A stretch of DNA of 64,000 nucleotides from Dimorphilus gyrociliatus (GCA_904063045.1 CAJFCJ010000026.1:164964-228963), one strand, 5' to 3'. Positions 49,220-61,215 are shown, counted from the stretch's first letter. Numbers and translations are program-made. Notes: generated by a model not told the origin, from the letters alone.

Positions 49220-49342
49220 CATTTTAAACCGACCAATTGGCGTCAAAGCGTTTCGCGGTACTGCAATCGTTTGAGGGGGTAGTGGCGAACAGATTGAAGG
49301 GCGCTGTTTGGCCGCTGGTAGAATTTACTCAGAATAAAGAAA

Positions 49343-52300
49343 ATGGCGGACCTAGAAGCAGTTTTAGCGGATGTAAGCTATTTAATGGCTATGGAGAAAA
49401 GTAAGACCACTCCAGCGGCCAGAGCTAGTAAGAAAATTATATTACCCGATCCAAGGTAACATTTCTCTCTGTTGTCCTTCTTCTCGAATAGCTAATTTGG
49501 TAAAAAATCACTCGATTAGGCAGCGTTTAAAGGCTCATTATAAATCCATACGCTAATATACGGTATTGATAAGACCAGTTTTTCCCTAACAGTGTTCGAA
49601 GTGTTATGCACAAACATCTAGAAAAGATGCAAGAAGTAACATTTGATAAAATATTCTCTCAGAAATTGGGTAAGAGTATGTTTTTTCTTAAGAACGTCAC
49701 CGGTTGCTTTCGTTATTTAAGAGGCTAAACAATTGAATCATATAAACTGTGAATCCTTATGATGATAATGTAATATAAATAGTATAAAAACGCTTTTTAA
49801 ATATGTGTGTAAAATAAAATGAAATATTGCAACTTTATTTACGATACCAGCTTTGTTGCTATGATATTAAAAGTTTGTAGGTGGTATGATTTTAAGCCTA
49901 CAAAACATAACATTGCATTTATCCATTTTTTTCATAGGGTTTTTGCTGTTTAAGGAGTTTTGCGAAAGTTTACCTGATGAACAGGTACCCCAATTAAAAT
50001 TTTACGAAGAGGTAATATCTTAATTTTTTTTTTGTTTTATGTAAAAGTCATATTTTCTAGTCGTAGTACCGATTGTTCTCAAATTTCGTTTTGGTGCATT
50101 AGCATTAGCAGAGTTTCTGGATACAATAATGTTTTCTGTTTTTCCAGATTAAGAAATTTGAAAAGTTAGAAACCGATGAAGAGAGGATAAAAACTGCCAA
50201 GGAAATTTACGATCAGTTTATAATGAAAGAACTTCTCTCTCAATCACACGTCCGTAAAAGATAAGTGAAAATATACAACTTTTTATATTCTACTTTCCTG
50301 CAGACTTATTCAAAGGCAGCTGTCGATCACGTTCAAGAACATTTAACAAGAGCGACGAAAACGAAAACACTACCAGCGAAAGTTTTTGAGGTTAGTTCTG
50401 TTATGTTAGCTAGTTTTCTTGGAGTTGTTGAAATTTTTACGTTTTTTGGTGTGAAATTTAGAGTGCCCCATCAACAGGCCTTAAAACAAGCATATTTTCT
50501 CTACAAAGGTTTTAGTTAATCTGATTGCTTACAAACCAAAGAAAGCAATGTTTTTGTTATTAATTTTTACTTACTGGCCTTCTAGTAATATTTATTTTTC
50601 AATGGTGGTAAGTTTTCATGATTAGTTTGATCAAACCGATAATATTTATATTTCTTAAGGGTATATGATTTTGCCTGAGCTTTTATTGTAATTATTCTAA
50701 TCATATTTTTATTATTTTTTTTCTAATTTTTTTTTAAAAATTATTTCCTATTACAAACTGAATTATTAGTTCTTATAACAATTACAAAAAAAAATATCAC
50801 AGTAAAATATTGTAACATAAAGACTTTTAAAACGTCGTTAACTTGACCCGTCGCTTTCTTTTGAGTCATATTAGACGTCTTTTGCAGCCATATATTGAGG
50901 AAATTTGCAATTCATTACGCGGTCGCTTATTTGAAAGGTTTCTAGAGAGGTAAGTTTTCGTGATTTTAAGTGATTGATTGTTAAAATTAAAATATTCTTA
51001 TTCAACAGCGATAAATATACTCGATTTTGTCAATGGAAAAATCTAGAATTGAATATTAGTTCTAACGTGAGCAAATAAACAATATAAATTAATTATGAAT
51101 AATTATTTAATTGTTATTACCTGTTCCAGTTAACTATGAACGATTTTAGTGTGCATAGGATTATCGGGCGTGGAGGTTTTGGTGAAGTGTATGGTTGTAG
51201 AAAGGCAGATACGGGGAAAATGTATGCCATGAAGTGTCTGGACAAGAAACGTATTAAGATGAAAGGTGGTGAAACATTAGCTTTAAATGAACGCATTATG
51301 TTATCTCTGGTATCTACTGGTGAAGGATGCCCTTTTATTGTGTGTATGACTTATGCGTTTCAAACGACTGAAAAACTGTGTTTTATACTTGATTTGATGA
51401 ACGGTGGTGATCTGCATTATCATCTGTCTCAGCATGGTGTTTTCAGCGAAAAAGAAGTCAGATTTTATGCTGCAGAAGTAATTCTTGGTCTAGAACATAT
51501 GCACAATCGTCACGTCGTCTACCGAGATCTCAAACCAGCAAATATTCTCCTGGATGAGAATGGACACGTGCGAATCTCGGATTTAGGATTAGCCTGTGAT
51601 TTTTCTAAGAAGAAGCCGCATGCCTCTGTGTGAGTACCAAGGACTGTTATATTTGTATTGCTTCTCTATTATTGGTTGCCGTTCTTATATATTATTTTAT
51701 TCTACTCTTTGACATGTCTATGTATCTTTTTCTGTTTCAGTGGAACTCATGGATATATGGCTCCAGAAGTACTGCAAAAAGGTCAAGCCTATGACTCGTC
51801 AGCAGATTGGTTTTCGTTTGGCTGCATGTTGTACAAACTGCTCAAAGGTCACAGTCCGTTTAGACAGCATAAAACTAAAGACAAACACGAGATTGATCGA
51901 ATGACAATGACTATGGTTCGTTTTTTTTTAATTTATCTTTTCAAATAGGATGTGTGTTTATTCGCGTCGTTGATGAGCGGACTAGATGATATTTGATTCT
52001 TATTTCTTTATTTTACCGTATGTCCACCTTCATTACTGCCATCTCTCAGACCCAGGTACGGTTATTCGAGAATTTTCCTATTAGTACTACTATTTCCGCA
52101 GATTAGTATTTTGTGTTTTCTTCACTTCCTACGACGTAGTATGAAAGTGAATAGATGGTGTATAAATGGGGTCTTTAGTGGCTTTTACACGTTGTTCCAT
52201 AGTTCACTTTTACGTTTTAATTGTTGTATCTGATGTTGTGGCATGCACCTAAAAATTCTCACTCGTTTTTTCTGCTTAGAACGTCGAATTACCAGATTCT

Positions 52301-53474
52301 ATGGGCCCAGAAATGAGGTGCCTACTCGAAGGACTTTTAAAACGAGATGTTGAGGAACGCCTAGGGTGTATGGGTAGAGGGTACGTTGATTAAAACCGGC
52401 AAAATGAGCAATGTGAAAGTTTAGGTCTATTGTTTACAATTCATATACTTTTTTTAGGGCTCAAGAAATAAAAGAACACGAATTCTTTAAGTCTATTGAC
52501 TGGAATATCGTCTACTGTCAAAAATGCCCCCCGCCCTTAATACCCCCTAGGGGTGAGGTAAATGCTGCCGATGCTTTCGATATTGGTTCCTTTGACGAAG
52601 AAGATACCAAGGGTATCAAGTTAACCGAAGCCGATCAGGAATTGTACAAAAACTTCCCGTTAGTCGTTAGCGAAAGATGGCAACAGGAAATAGCAGATAC
52701 AGTATTCGATACTGTTAACCAGGATACAGACAAATTGGAAACAAAACGTAAAAACAAACCAAGAATAGACGAAATTGACGTAGTTGGTCCCACAGACTGT
52801 ATAGTTGAAGGAGAAGTATTGAAATTAGGGGGGCCGTTTTTGCAATCATGGCAGAAAAAACATTTAAAACTCTATCCAAACCGTTTAGAATTCTATCACA
52901 AAAATCGAGATGGCCAGGTTTACAAAAGCAAAGGCGTAGAGGTACGTCAGAGCCATTTTAAAATGTAACACCTTTTATAACAATTTTATGATTTTTCTCT
53001 ACTGCAGTTAATACCTATGACTGATATCAAAGATATAAGTTCAGAGTTCCAAAAGTTAAATAAAACAGAAAATTGTATTGTGATAGTTTTAAAAAGCGAT
53101 GCTAAACTTGCCATCACTTCGCCTGTAAGTAAATGCTATAAATATTACAATTGATATTACCCATATAATACAAAATGTATATTGATAAGATACAAATAGC
53201 CAATATTTAATAGTCAGTAATAAAAAAATCAATTATTTGTGCTATAGTGTTCCATATTTTACAGGATAAAATATTAATTAATCAATGGAAAGACGAAATA
53301 ATCAATGGTTTTAAACTCTCATCCCAAATTATGGCTAACATGAATAAGAAGGTCCGAAATAAATACGGTGCCGACACAGCTATGGGTGGAAGTACTGACC
53401 ATTCGGATTCGGCGACACCCTCGCAAAACGTTCAACATCAGTCAGTCGAACAGCGAAACAGTAATGGAACGTAG
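49343..53474 (+). CDS. GRK2: G protein-coupled receptor kinase 2/3 (beta-ARK)
   Basis: Thirteen exons: 49343-49455, 49593-49669, 49938-50011, 50148-50249, 50304-50390, 50888-50949, 51009-51066, 51130-51629, 51741-51915, 52280-52380, 52458-52941, 53008-53124, 53265-53474; 719 aa. It phosphorylates activated GPCRs and binds G-alpha-q and G-beta-gamma. N-terminus [20 protein letters not shown] is nearly the vertebrate one. The split RGS-homology domain (FLLFKEFCE...[20 protein letters not shown]) precedes the AGC kinase: [54 protein letters not shown]; then the AGC tail with [20 protein letters not shown] and a PH domain ([19 protein letters not shown] ... NQWKDEII). The linker before [13 protein letters not shown] carries two extra residues (ISSN) relative to vertebrates. 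One gene stands for GRK2 and GRK3. Confidence 0.97.
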
Positions 53475-53528
53475 TCTGTGCCATGATTAATAAACAAATA
53501 ACGCGCTGAGCGCGAGAATGGTATAAAA

Positions 53529-53552
53529 CGTCGTCGTCGTCGTCGTCGTCGT
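53529..53552. repeat. (CGT)8 trinucleotide repeat
   Basis: Eight perfect CGT units in the GRK 3' UTR, strikingly CpG-containing in AT-rich surroundings. Confidence 0.95.
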
Positions 53553-54061
53553 TATTCTTCTGTTTTTGTGTTTTTTCTAGTCAGCTGTGATTTTCATAAC
53601 TCGCTGGGTTTGCGAAAACAGTCTGATCGTGTGTAACTATAACGTCAACATCTTTAAACGGCATGAACGTGGGCGAAGTCTTATTTCTTCTTTTTTTTTT
53701 TGTTTTTAAACTTAAAAGTATTGAACATATAAAGTATATGCAGTAAGTGTATACTACATACGTAAGTATATATGCTAAATATATATACTTATTTATTTAT
53801 TTATTTATTACGAGTGTATAAATTCTATATCAATGTGTAACTAGTCAAAATATAGTATGTGCTTGGTTGGTGCAAACAGTAGCATTTTTACAGCAATAAA
53901 GCACCAAAATGGTATTTACTTTATTCATGTATACGTATGTACGTTTGTATAAAGCAATGAAAATGAAAACTTATACATGCACTATTCATCACTTTCAAAA
54001 GATAAAATACAGTATTTGCGTAAGCCATATTAGCAGACGAGAATTTAGATTTCTTCACACA

Positions 54062-54080
54062 GGTGTCGCTAGTCGACACC
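54062..54080 (+). promoter_or_regulatory. inverted repeat in the MFSD4B-like 5' region
   Basis: GGTGTCG and CGACACC form a perfect 7-bp stem around a 5-base loop, 31 bp before the start codon. If transcribed it could fold as a 5'-leader hairpin. Confidence 0.35.
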
Positions 54081-54094
54081 AGTTTTCGAAGAAG

Positions 54095-54102
54095 TCACGT
54101 GG
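54095..54102. promoter_or_regulatory. TCACGTGG E-box
   Basis: E-box ten bases before the MFSD4B-like start codon, thus probably in the 5' leader or initiator region. Confidence 0.25.
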
Positions 54103-54111
54103 TAAGTAACA

Positions 54112-55611
54112 ATGGAGGAAGACGATGAGGACTCAGATATCGTATTCGATAGAGCTGGCCTCTTATCAACAACGATAATAAAAAGATACGAAGAGAGAGC
54201 TCCGGGATCGAAACTTTTTAGAACATTTCTACTATGCGCCGCTTTTTTCGGTTTAGGACTGTGTATTGCAGTTCCTGGACCTACACTTTTGGACCTTCAA
54301 GAGAGAACCCATACAACAACAATTGAAATATCACGCATATATCCCGGTAGATCTGTCGGATATTTACTAGGATCAATTGTTTGCGGTTTTTTATTCGATA
54401 AACTGAATCAATATGGTTTACTCTCGGCCTCCCTGATATCAGCAGCAATCGCAACAGCATTTGTTCCGTGGATTAAACATCTGGAACTGATGCTAATATC
54501 ATTTGGTGTTCAAGGAGTGGCTCTAGGGTTTTTAGACACTGGCGGAAATGTGCTTTGCTTGCACATGTGGGGTTCAAATTCACAGGCTCCTATGCAAGCT
54601 TTACACGCTTCTTTCGGAGTTGGAGCTTTTGTTGCTCCTTTAGTTACTGAGCCATTTATGGCCTTGCATGCATCGCACAACCAAACCCCTGCTTATAGTC
54701 TTCATCCAACTCGAGGGGATCCCATACATAGGGGTGATAAAGATACGACCAAAGCACGTTTTGCCTATCTTATCATAGCTATTATATTGGCTGTGGTATC
54801 ACTATCCTTCATTCTCAATTGTATTTGTAGTCGTTGTCGTTGCGCAGCTCTACCAGCAGAGAGCAGTCACACGCAAAATAAAGAGAGTGGCGTTGCCGGT
54901 GTACGATTTCAACTTTTATTTCTCTTGGCAATATTTTACTTTTTATACGTTGGATTGGAAGTGACGTTTGGCGGGTGGGTGACTGCTTATGCCATAGAAG
55001 GACTTAAATGGCCAAAATATGTAGCTGTGTATCTGAATAGCGTATTTTGGGGTACCTTCGCCGTTACTAGGATATTATCTGTGCCTCTGGCTAAATGTCT
55101 CAGCGCAACTGTAATGGTCATATTAGATATGATTATATCTCTTGTTGCATTAACAATTATTGCTTGCTTTCGACATCCACACTCTCCTAATGATAAATCA
55201 GCGTATGCAATTTGGTTTTCGGTAGGTCTTTTAGGTGTTGGATTAGCAACTATTTTTCCATCGGGTCTCACTTGGGCCGAGCGATATCTAAATGTTACCG
55301 GACCTGCTGCCTCATTTTTAATTGTCGGATCTGCCCTTGGAGAGATGCTAGTGCCATCACTAGTGGGCTGGCTGTTTCAGAAAAGTCCTTCTTGGCTCAT
55401 ATATACTTCCTTGGCTGTTTGTGTTATGGCTCTCATTATTTATATAGTCTTACAAAACTTGGCCTTGAATAATGAAAAAGTAATCCAAAGTAAACTGGAA
55501 CTCTTACCCACTAATGAAACTCTGGAAACTGAAATCAAGGAGGAGAGCGATACTATTACCACTGCGAATCGTAAAAGAGTATCATTCCGTTTACCTCAAA
55601 AACAAAATTAA
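54112..55611 (+). CDS. MFSD4B/NaGLT1-like sugar transporter
   Basis: 499 aa in one exon. Major facilitator family member resembling the sodium-dependent glucose transporter NaGLT1 (MFSD4B). About twelve membrane segments are visible, first near FLLCAAFFGLGLCIAVPGP and then GRSVGYLLGSIVCGFLFD. The subfamily signature DTGGNVLCLHMWGSNSQAPM followed by QALHASFGVGAFVAPLV is very clear, as is FGGWVTAYA in the second half. A long loop near the middle (about 54680-54770) lies outside the membrane. The N-terminus is acidic and cytosolic. ATG 54112 is the first in frame. The 3' end is 76 bp from the stop of the opposing gene. Confidence 0.9.
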   Translation: MEEDDEDSDIVFDRAGLLSTTIIKRYEERAPGSKLFRTFLLCAAFFGLGLCIAVPGPTLLDLQERTHTTTIEISRIYPGRSVGYLLGSIVCGFLFDKLNQYGLLSASLISAAIATAFVPWIKHLELMLISFGVQGVALGFLDTGGNVLCLHMWGSNSQAPMQALHASFGVGAFVAPLVTEPFMALHASHNQTPAYSLHPTRGDPIHRGDKDTTKARFAYLIIAIILAVVSLSFILNCICSRCRCAALPAESSHTQNKESGVAGVRFQLLFLLAIFYFLYVGLEVTFGGWVTAYAIEGLKWPKYVAVYLNSVFWGTFAVTRILSVPLAKCLSATVMVILDMIISLVALTIIACFRHPHSPNDKSAYAIWFSVGLLGVGLATIFPSGLTWAERYLNVTGPAASFLIVGSALGEMLVPSLVGWLFQKSPSWLIYTSLAVCVMALIIYIVLQNLALNNEKVIQSKLELLPTNETLETEIKEESDTITTANRKRVSFRLPQKQN

Positions 55612-55687
55612 TTATATTGAAAATAAATCAATTTATATGTGTAAATTTTAACCTGCACACAACAAAATAAATCATTAACATTTTAAA

Positions 55688-56239
55688 TTAACTATCTTCT
55701 TCCATTACTTGCGGTAATGACTTCTTACGGGTCTCTGTTTGCGGAAACGGTGGTAAATCACTAGGCATTCTAATGTTAGTTGTAGCTTTTGATGCTTGGA
55801 CTCCGTGTCCTTGAACCTTTCCTGATAAAGCCAGCTCTTCTATGTTCGGTTCTACTGCAAAGTGGCCATATGGCTTCATACAAAGGTCGAGACGATCGTC
55901 TGTTTTGTTATAGCAGAATAGTCTAGATCCGAGGTGGGGTAGAGAGAAGTGTTTACCACTATCCAAGCATCCCGTCTTTTGACTGTAAACGTAGAAAACT
56001 CCGCCCACCGAAAAAAGATGAGGCTTATTTTGGGAATAAGCCCATAGATCATGACCTTCTAGCATAGCTTGCAATTCAAGATTTTGGATAGGGCGAGTTA
56101 CAGCATCTTTCGGAGCGTCATCGCCTTTAGTATGGGACATTTGTTCCAAAAATTTAGCGTCGTTCTGCATCTTTGCATCACACTCGAAATGAGACCAATG
56201 AGGCCGCTGATTCAGGGCGTTATCTTGTCTATTTTCCAT
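55688..56239 (-). CDS. unrecognised 183-aa protein
   Basis: Single exon from ATG 56239 to TAA 55688-55690. I do not recognise it. The protein is soluble, without signal peptide or membrane helix, with a compact middle (LFSVGGVFYVYSQKTGCLD, GSRLFCYNKTDDRLDLCMKP) that may fold as a small beta domain, and a basic, Pro-rich tail. It is tail to tail with the transporter gene and upstream of P2X on the same strand (197 bp). Its 183-codon length in AT-rich DNA supports coding. Function unknown. Confidence 0.65.
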   Translation of the reverse strand: MENRQDNALNQRPHWSHFECDAKMQNDAKFLEQMSHTKGDDAPKDAVTRPIQNLELQAMLEGHDLWAYSQNKPHLFSVGGVFYVYSQKTGCLDSGKHFSLPHLGSRLFCYNKTDDRLDLCMKPYGHFAVEPNIEELALSGKVQGHGVQASKATTNIRMPSDLPPFPQTETRKKSLPQVMEEDS

Positions 56240-56436
56240 AATAATTTATAAATACATAAAAGCTATTTTCTGCACTGGCTATTATCAATAGACACTTAGG
56301 AGCTTGGTTTCCCGTTCCGTTGCTAATCGAATAAACTTTCTAGCGCGCACGCCATCTATGTTATAACTGAAGATTTTAGGAAATCGAAATAAAGTTTGAT
56401 CGTGTATTAAAACATAATTTTTTTATTTTAGCTAAA

Positions 56437-58092
56437 TTAGTCTCTAAATCTGTTGTATTCACCAACTCGAGATCGTACGTGCTCTTCTTCATTTTGCGGT
56501 TGAAGTTGACTGCTAGTTACTTGTTCTTGATAACTTTCAGAGAATTCTTTGTCTACGTCTTCAACTATAAAATATTTTCTGTCATAATAATAGTAGCCTT
56601 TTCTCAAACAATGCACCATGAGGAAATCGCATAGAATTGTCGCCTGTCAAACAATTACAAATTACTAAATAAATATGTTATCGCTCATCAAATATATTTC
56701 AACAAACAATGCCGAGAAGTCCAATTCCGCTACCAATGTTTAAAAATAATGGAACTATATTAAATTTTCCAGCACGGCCAGTAACCTTAATTAAAAATCG
56801 AATACCATAAGCTTTGACCAAATCTCGACTATTTCGATTATTATCGGTATAATAGTTTGCAAATCTAAATGAATAAAACTCATTTAACATATGATCATGC
56901 AAGATTATATTTAAACCTGAAATTTAGTCCCTTTGCTATATTTACATCCTTATTGTCTAATCTTCTGAAACTGTATTCTGGTCTGCATTGCTTTTCTGAA
57001 TAATCTAAATTACAATCCCATCTTATATTAATTGCAATAACGCCTCCCTGTTAAATTGTATTATTTTTTTATTTATTTGTTATAGTAAACATTATATAAA
57101 AAAGATAAAATACTTTAATGGATATTTCATCATAATCGACTTTAGCATATTTTGCAATAGTTCCCAATTCAAAAATTGGACAAAATCGATCTATCTCACT
57201 TGTACTCGAGTATGTACAATTTCGTAAATAATTTTTATCATTAATAATGTCAATAACATTTCTTCTCTTCACCCCAAACTTAATAAATTCAATTTGATTC
57301 TTTATTAGAACAGTAAATCGCTTAGAATCTTTTAGAATGGAATCATTAGGCCTATATAAATATAAATAGTTTCAATAAATGAGAACTCTCTAAAACATTA
57401 ACTTACAGCGGAAGAACATCTTTCTCGACCGGACACCAAGCATAAATATTGCAGGTTTTAGTTTCAACATTACATGTTCCAGTCCTAACACCATTACCAT
57501 TGATGACTGGCGCCCCTTTTGGACAATCACTATCTACAGTACAATTTACATTAGCCATACTAGGGTCTTCTGGACAAATAGATTGAGTTTGGTTGGGTGT
57601 AAATACCATATTTGTCATTACAAAAAATGCATCAGTTTCCTATAATAAACATATCTATACATTTACCAATTACTCTTAGCGTACTTTTGATATATCAACC
57701 TGTGGTGGGATGACATAATCTGCTACATCGAAAATACGATGATTGATGATATCATTTAGACTGTCTGATATGTTTGTAAGATTGGTATAAATGACACCTT
57801 TAAGTTTTGCTGTTGTGGCACTCTCTACATCATCGAATTCTTGATAACCTTTCTTATAAACAATTACATATCTGAAACATTTTATTGTATAAGTTTAGAA
57901 AACTTGATATTATAATGTTTACCCAATAATGTACGCAATGACAGTTAATTGTACAAATCGATTGACTAAGCCAACTTTTTTGCTTTTAACATGAACAATC
58001 TTAGGAGTATCATATTCTGATGCAAAACTTATAAAACGACTCAAGCCAGCGGCACAAGTCTGTTTTACTTTCAATCCACCGCTTTCCGCCAT
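56437..58092 (-). CDS. P2X: P2X purinoceptor (ATP-gated cation channel)
   Basis: Seven exons: 58092-57923, 57871-57700, 57639-57407, 57351-57114, 57047-56917, 56864-56708, 56643-56437; 435 aa. Trimeric ATP-gated cation channel subunit. Two membrane helices flank a Cys-rich ectodomain: TM1 VQLTVIAYIIGYVIVYKKGY and TM2 NIGSGIGLLGIATILCDFLM. ATP-contact residues are kept: Lys pair in AKLKGV, the NFR motif (formed across the splice at 56917/56864) in NFRFANYY, and the last Lys in GRAGKFNIVP. The YxxxK trafficking/gating motif follows TM2 (YYDRK). A cysteine-rich head (CPEDPSMANVNCTVDSDCPKG) is complete. The final exon is the cytoplasmic tail. P2X is widespread in vertebrates and spiralians but missing from many ecdysozoans, which helps place the organism. 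Confidence 0.96.
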
Positions 58093-58204
58093 TTTTAACT
58101 ATCACATGACTCGATAACGCTGTTATTTTCTTACCTGAAACACAGCGCCGTCTGTAGTTTCATAGAGAGTTAACTTTTTATCATTTCTGATTAGCGTCCT
58201 TATC
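58093..58204. promoter_or_regulatory. 112-bp bidirectional promoter (P2X / four-pass protein)
   Basis: The two start codons are only 112 bp apart, so both promoters and leaders must fit or overlap here. A GC-rich word, CAGCGCCGTCTG, stands out at 58143-58154. No known element assigned. Confidence 0.5.
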
Positions 58205-59286
58205 ATGCCTTGGATATCAGGATGCTGTTGTTTTGAATCTCTATCTAAAGGAAGCAAAGCGAGTGGCGTTTTCACGCTTGTAAGTATTTACTTTCCTTAA
58301 AAAACCAAAAAGATCATATTTATCGCTCACCTGTCTTAATTTTCCAGGTAGTGGGAACGGTAAATATATGTATAGGAATAATTCTTTTATATAATATGCA
58401 TTGGCTTGAAGATAATTTAGAGGCTAACGAGAGAGAAATATTTCTACCACCAGGTATTAGAAAAATTAAGGGGATCATTTAATTAACTTGAATTTTCCAT
58501 ACAGGATGTATACCGATTGTATATTTAGCGCAGGTCTTCAATGTTATATTAATCATAGTTGGTTTGCAACTGATTATTGGAGTCAATCGAGTATGATCAA
58601 CGATGTTTTTTTCTCACCTAACTATAATTAACATATATCAACAGGGTCTATATGGAAAGAATCGAATATTCCTATGGATATATTTCTCGATTTTTCATAG
58701 ATCTTGGGAGCTATTTCTATTGGTTTATACTTGCGTTTGGTTTGGAAGTCATAGATTCACTGTAAGTTTCTTTTGAATTTTGAAAATTTTCTTTAATATA
58801 TTGTTCAAATTTCTTAACAGGACATTATTTTTGTTATCCCTGAAGTCCATGCTGTTATTGCTTATTGGGTTATTTGCTTGGTTTTACTGGTAAATAGATT
58901 TTTAATTATAATTAAACATTTCTTCTTAAGTATATTTAAAAATGAATGATAAAATTTCAGATATGTGCAATAATATGTGTAGCTTCGTATTGGCAAGAAG
59001 TAGACGAAGAAAGTGTTGGAAAGTTCAAGCGCAAGAAACACTTTTTGAAACTCAGTAACATCAGACAAGCCGGATATCGTAAGAAAAAATACTAATAATA
59101 AGTTCAACCATATTAATATGCATTATCACTTTATCAGATCGTCATGGAGCCTCCACTCCCGGCTCACTTTATGGAATTAAAACCCCCAGAAGCACTGTTG
59201 GATTAAGCCGTTCTACAATACTGGCGGGGCAAGCCGTCAGCTCTCACGCTGGGAGCGCATATAACTGGCCGGAAGGAAGAAAATGA
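58205..59286 (+). CDS. four-pass membrane protein (LAPTM/DUF4728-like)
   Basis: Seven exons: 58205-58279, 58348-58453, 58505-58590, 58645-58761, 58821-58889, 58961-59078, 59138-59286; 239 aa. Four hydrophobic segments: FTLVVGTVNICIGIILLYNM, PIVYLAQVFNVILIIVGLQL, a segment around ELFLLVYTCVWF, and AYWVICLVLLICAIICVASY. The N-terminus has a CCC cluster (WISGCCCFESLSKGS) likely to be palmitoylated, and the tail of about 75 residues is basic and Ser/Gly-rich (STPGSLYGIKTPRSTVG). This pattern fits small animal tetraspan families such as LAPTM4 or insect DUF4728 proteins; a precise match was not recognised. Likely endomembrane or plasma membrane. Shares its promoter with P2X. Confidence 0.75.
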
Positions 59287-59812
59287 AATGTGTAACTTTT
59301 TAAAACGGTTTCTTATACTTCATTTAGATAGACTATTACTCAAAAACCCTTTAAGTTTAGTATTTTTTTTTATGAAAAAAAATAAATTATTTTAAATTCT
59401 TGATAAAAAAATATAACAGTTGTGTCTTAGAATAATAATAATTTACAAGATTCATATATTCATCTGTTCAATTACGAGACGAAATTCTATCATTAAAATG
59501 TAGAATACTGGATTACTAATCTTAAAGAGTTTCCATTTAAGTTAAAGAAACACTTGATACTCTAAAAATCAATGAACTTTTTCTTTTATTTATTATAATT
59601 TTTTTAATTATAATAAATCCAGTTAATCAACAAAACTACATAAAATTCAAAGAGAAACAATATTACAACGAATTCAAGATTCTTAACTATCTCTTACAAT
59701 TAATACTAAATTAAATGTTACAGAATGGAATCGGAGAGAAATAGTTAAGAACTTGGACTATAATCCAAATATTGGTGAATGAAGATCTAAAGATCCTAAT
59801 AAAGTTTCAATC
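59287..59812. other. convergent 3' intergenic region
   Basis: AT-rich 3' flanks of the four-pass protein gene and YDJC, with AATAAA near 59381. No exon seen. Confidence 0.5.
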
Positions 59813-60923
59813 TCACAAAAAATTGGAGACATTTTCACTATGCGCCAACTGAATACCAAGTTCTTCGAGTATTTCACTAAATTCGGGACTTTTCAAGAGG
59901 TTTAATTCGTGTTCTCTTTCAACTGACATTGAAAACTGATCAGGTCCGAGGAATCTATAAAAGAAAAAAAATTAACAACTAGATAAACCAAAGTCCAGTT
60001 GCATACAAACCCGCATCCTCCGACATGGCTGAGACTTTTATAGCCAGGATGTACCATGAGCTCTACTACAGCTACATCTTTATCAAGTGTAGAATTTAAG
60101 TAATTGTATGTTTCTTCAAGTTTTGCGCGAAGCCTAGCTAGTGTCATATTTGATCCCATTATAGACATTCCGATAAACCCGTCCGGATGTCTATACTTAT
60201 TAAAAAAACTTTGGCAAGCAGTGGCTAGACTAGAAACCGAACGGTAAAATTGTAAATTTTCTTCTTTGACCCAGTCAACGTCAGACAATAGCTCAAAAGG
60301 ATAGCGAATAGAAACATTTGTCATTCCTAGATCGTCCAAGACAGTATCTAAAATTCTGGATACTTCCGGCAAAACATGAACATGTTGATGACCATCTATA
60401 TGAACTGGTAGGTTATGGTCATGAGATATCCTTCGGAACGCACGAATTTGTTCTGTAATCTCTAACTTTAACTGCAAAATTTTTAGCAAGTTAAAATATA
60501 ATTTATCGTCCTGTAATATTAACATAAATACTGACATCTTTATCAGAAATTAGCCCATTAGCAAGGGCCGATGCAAAATCAGCTTTGGCAAGGAATTCGC
60601 CCCATTCATTTGTAAGGGACGACTCGAATGAGGAAACTCCAATCGGATATCCTTCGGTTAGATTTAGATGTAAGCCTGAAAGATCAAGTAACTACAAGAC
60701 TTGTTTCATTAAGATATGAAGTAAACGAACCAACACTATATGATTTTTTCCCTGCAACATCTAATGCATGCCGAGAAGAGTAGCCGCTCAATAGAACAGA
60801 TGTTCGACTGATTTTTTTTTCCAAAAACAGCTCAAAGATACCTCTATCACGTTTAGGACAATACCCAAAATCGTCAGCTGTTATAATTAATACTCTTTTT
60901 CGGCTTCTTTTTCTTTTTTCCAT
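59813..60923 (-). CDS. YDJC: YdjC-type carbohydrate deacetylase
   Basis: Four exons: 60923-60731, 60675-60536, 60471-60011, 59954-59813; 311 aa. YdjC/ChbG enzymes remove acetyl groups from chito-oligosaccharides; the animal protein's substrate is not established. Metal and catalytic motifs are present: ITADDFGYCP near the start (paired Asp), HLNLTEGYPIG and HIDGHQHVHVLPEV (His ligands), and late VELMVHPGY. Length agrees with the ~320-aa family. No signal peptide: the N-terminus is simply basic (MEKRKRSRKR). Convergent with the four-pass gene and divergent from ERp29 over 292 bp. Confidence 0.92.
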
Positions 60924-61215
60924 CCTCTCGATGCAAAAAACTGATAGGGGAGAAGAAGAGAGTTTAGCATAAACATTTAATATCGCTCAAGAGATGATTT
61001 ATCTCAGAGTTTAAATATTGCCAGAAGAGAATTCAAAAGAAAAATGATAGCTTTATTTATAATAAAGTATATCAGTTCTTAAGCGTGAAAGTAACGAATT
61101 CACCAACCATTAAAATGTTCTTTACCTACCAGTTATTAGATTTCTTGATAAAGCATTTAATATATCTGACAAATATATACATAGGCATAATTTCCGGTCA
61201 TATTTGGAAAAAAAT

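Larger units (their letters stand above)
53475..54111. other. GRK 3' UTR and MFSD4B-like upstream region
   Basis: No exon. Contains a (CGT)8 repeat, TTTA-rich tandem sequence near 53788-53810, AATAAA near 53895 that should end GRK mRNA, and just before the next start codon a 7-bp-stem inverted repeat and a TCACGTGG E-box. Confidence 0.6.

Noticed and set aside
52050..52055. possible 6-nt microexon (ACC CAG) in GRK
   Set aside because: Splice signals exist on both sides, but the direct join gives MTMTMNVELPD, which matches the vertebrate kinase better.
56840..56960. apparent change of the P2X NFR motif to KFR
   Set aside because: Came from misreading the frame at the exon end; the correct phase gives LNFRFANYY with the motif intact.
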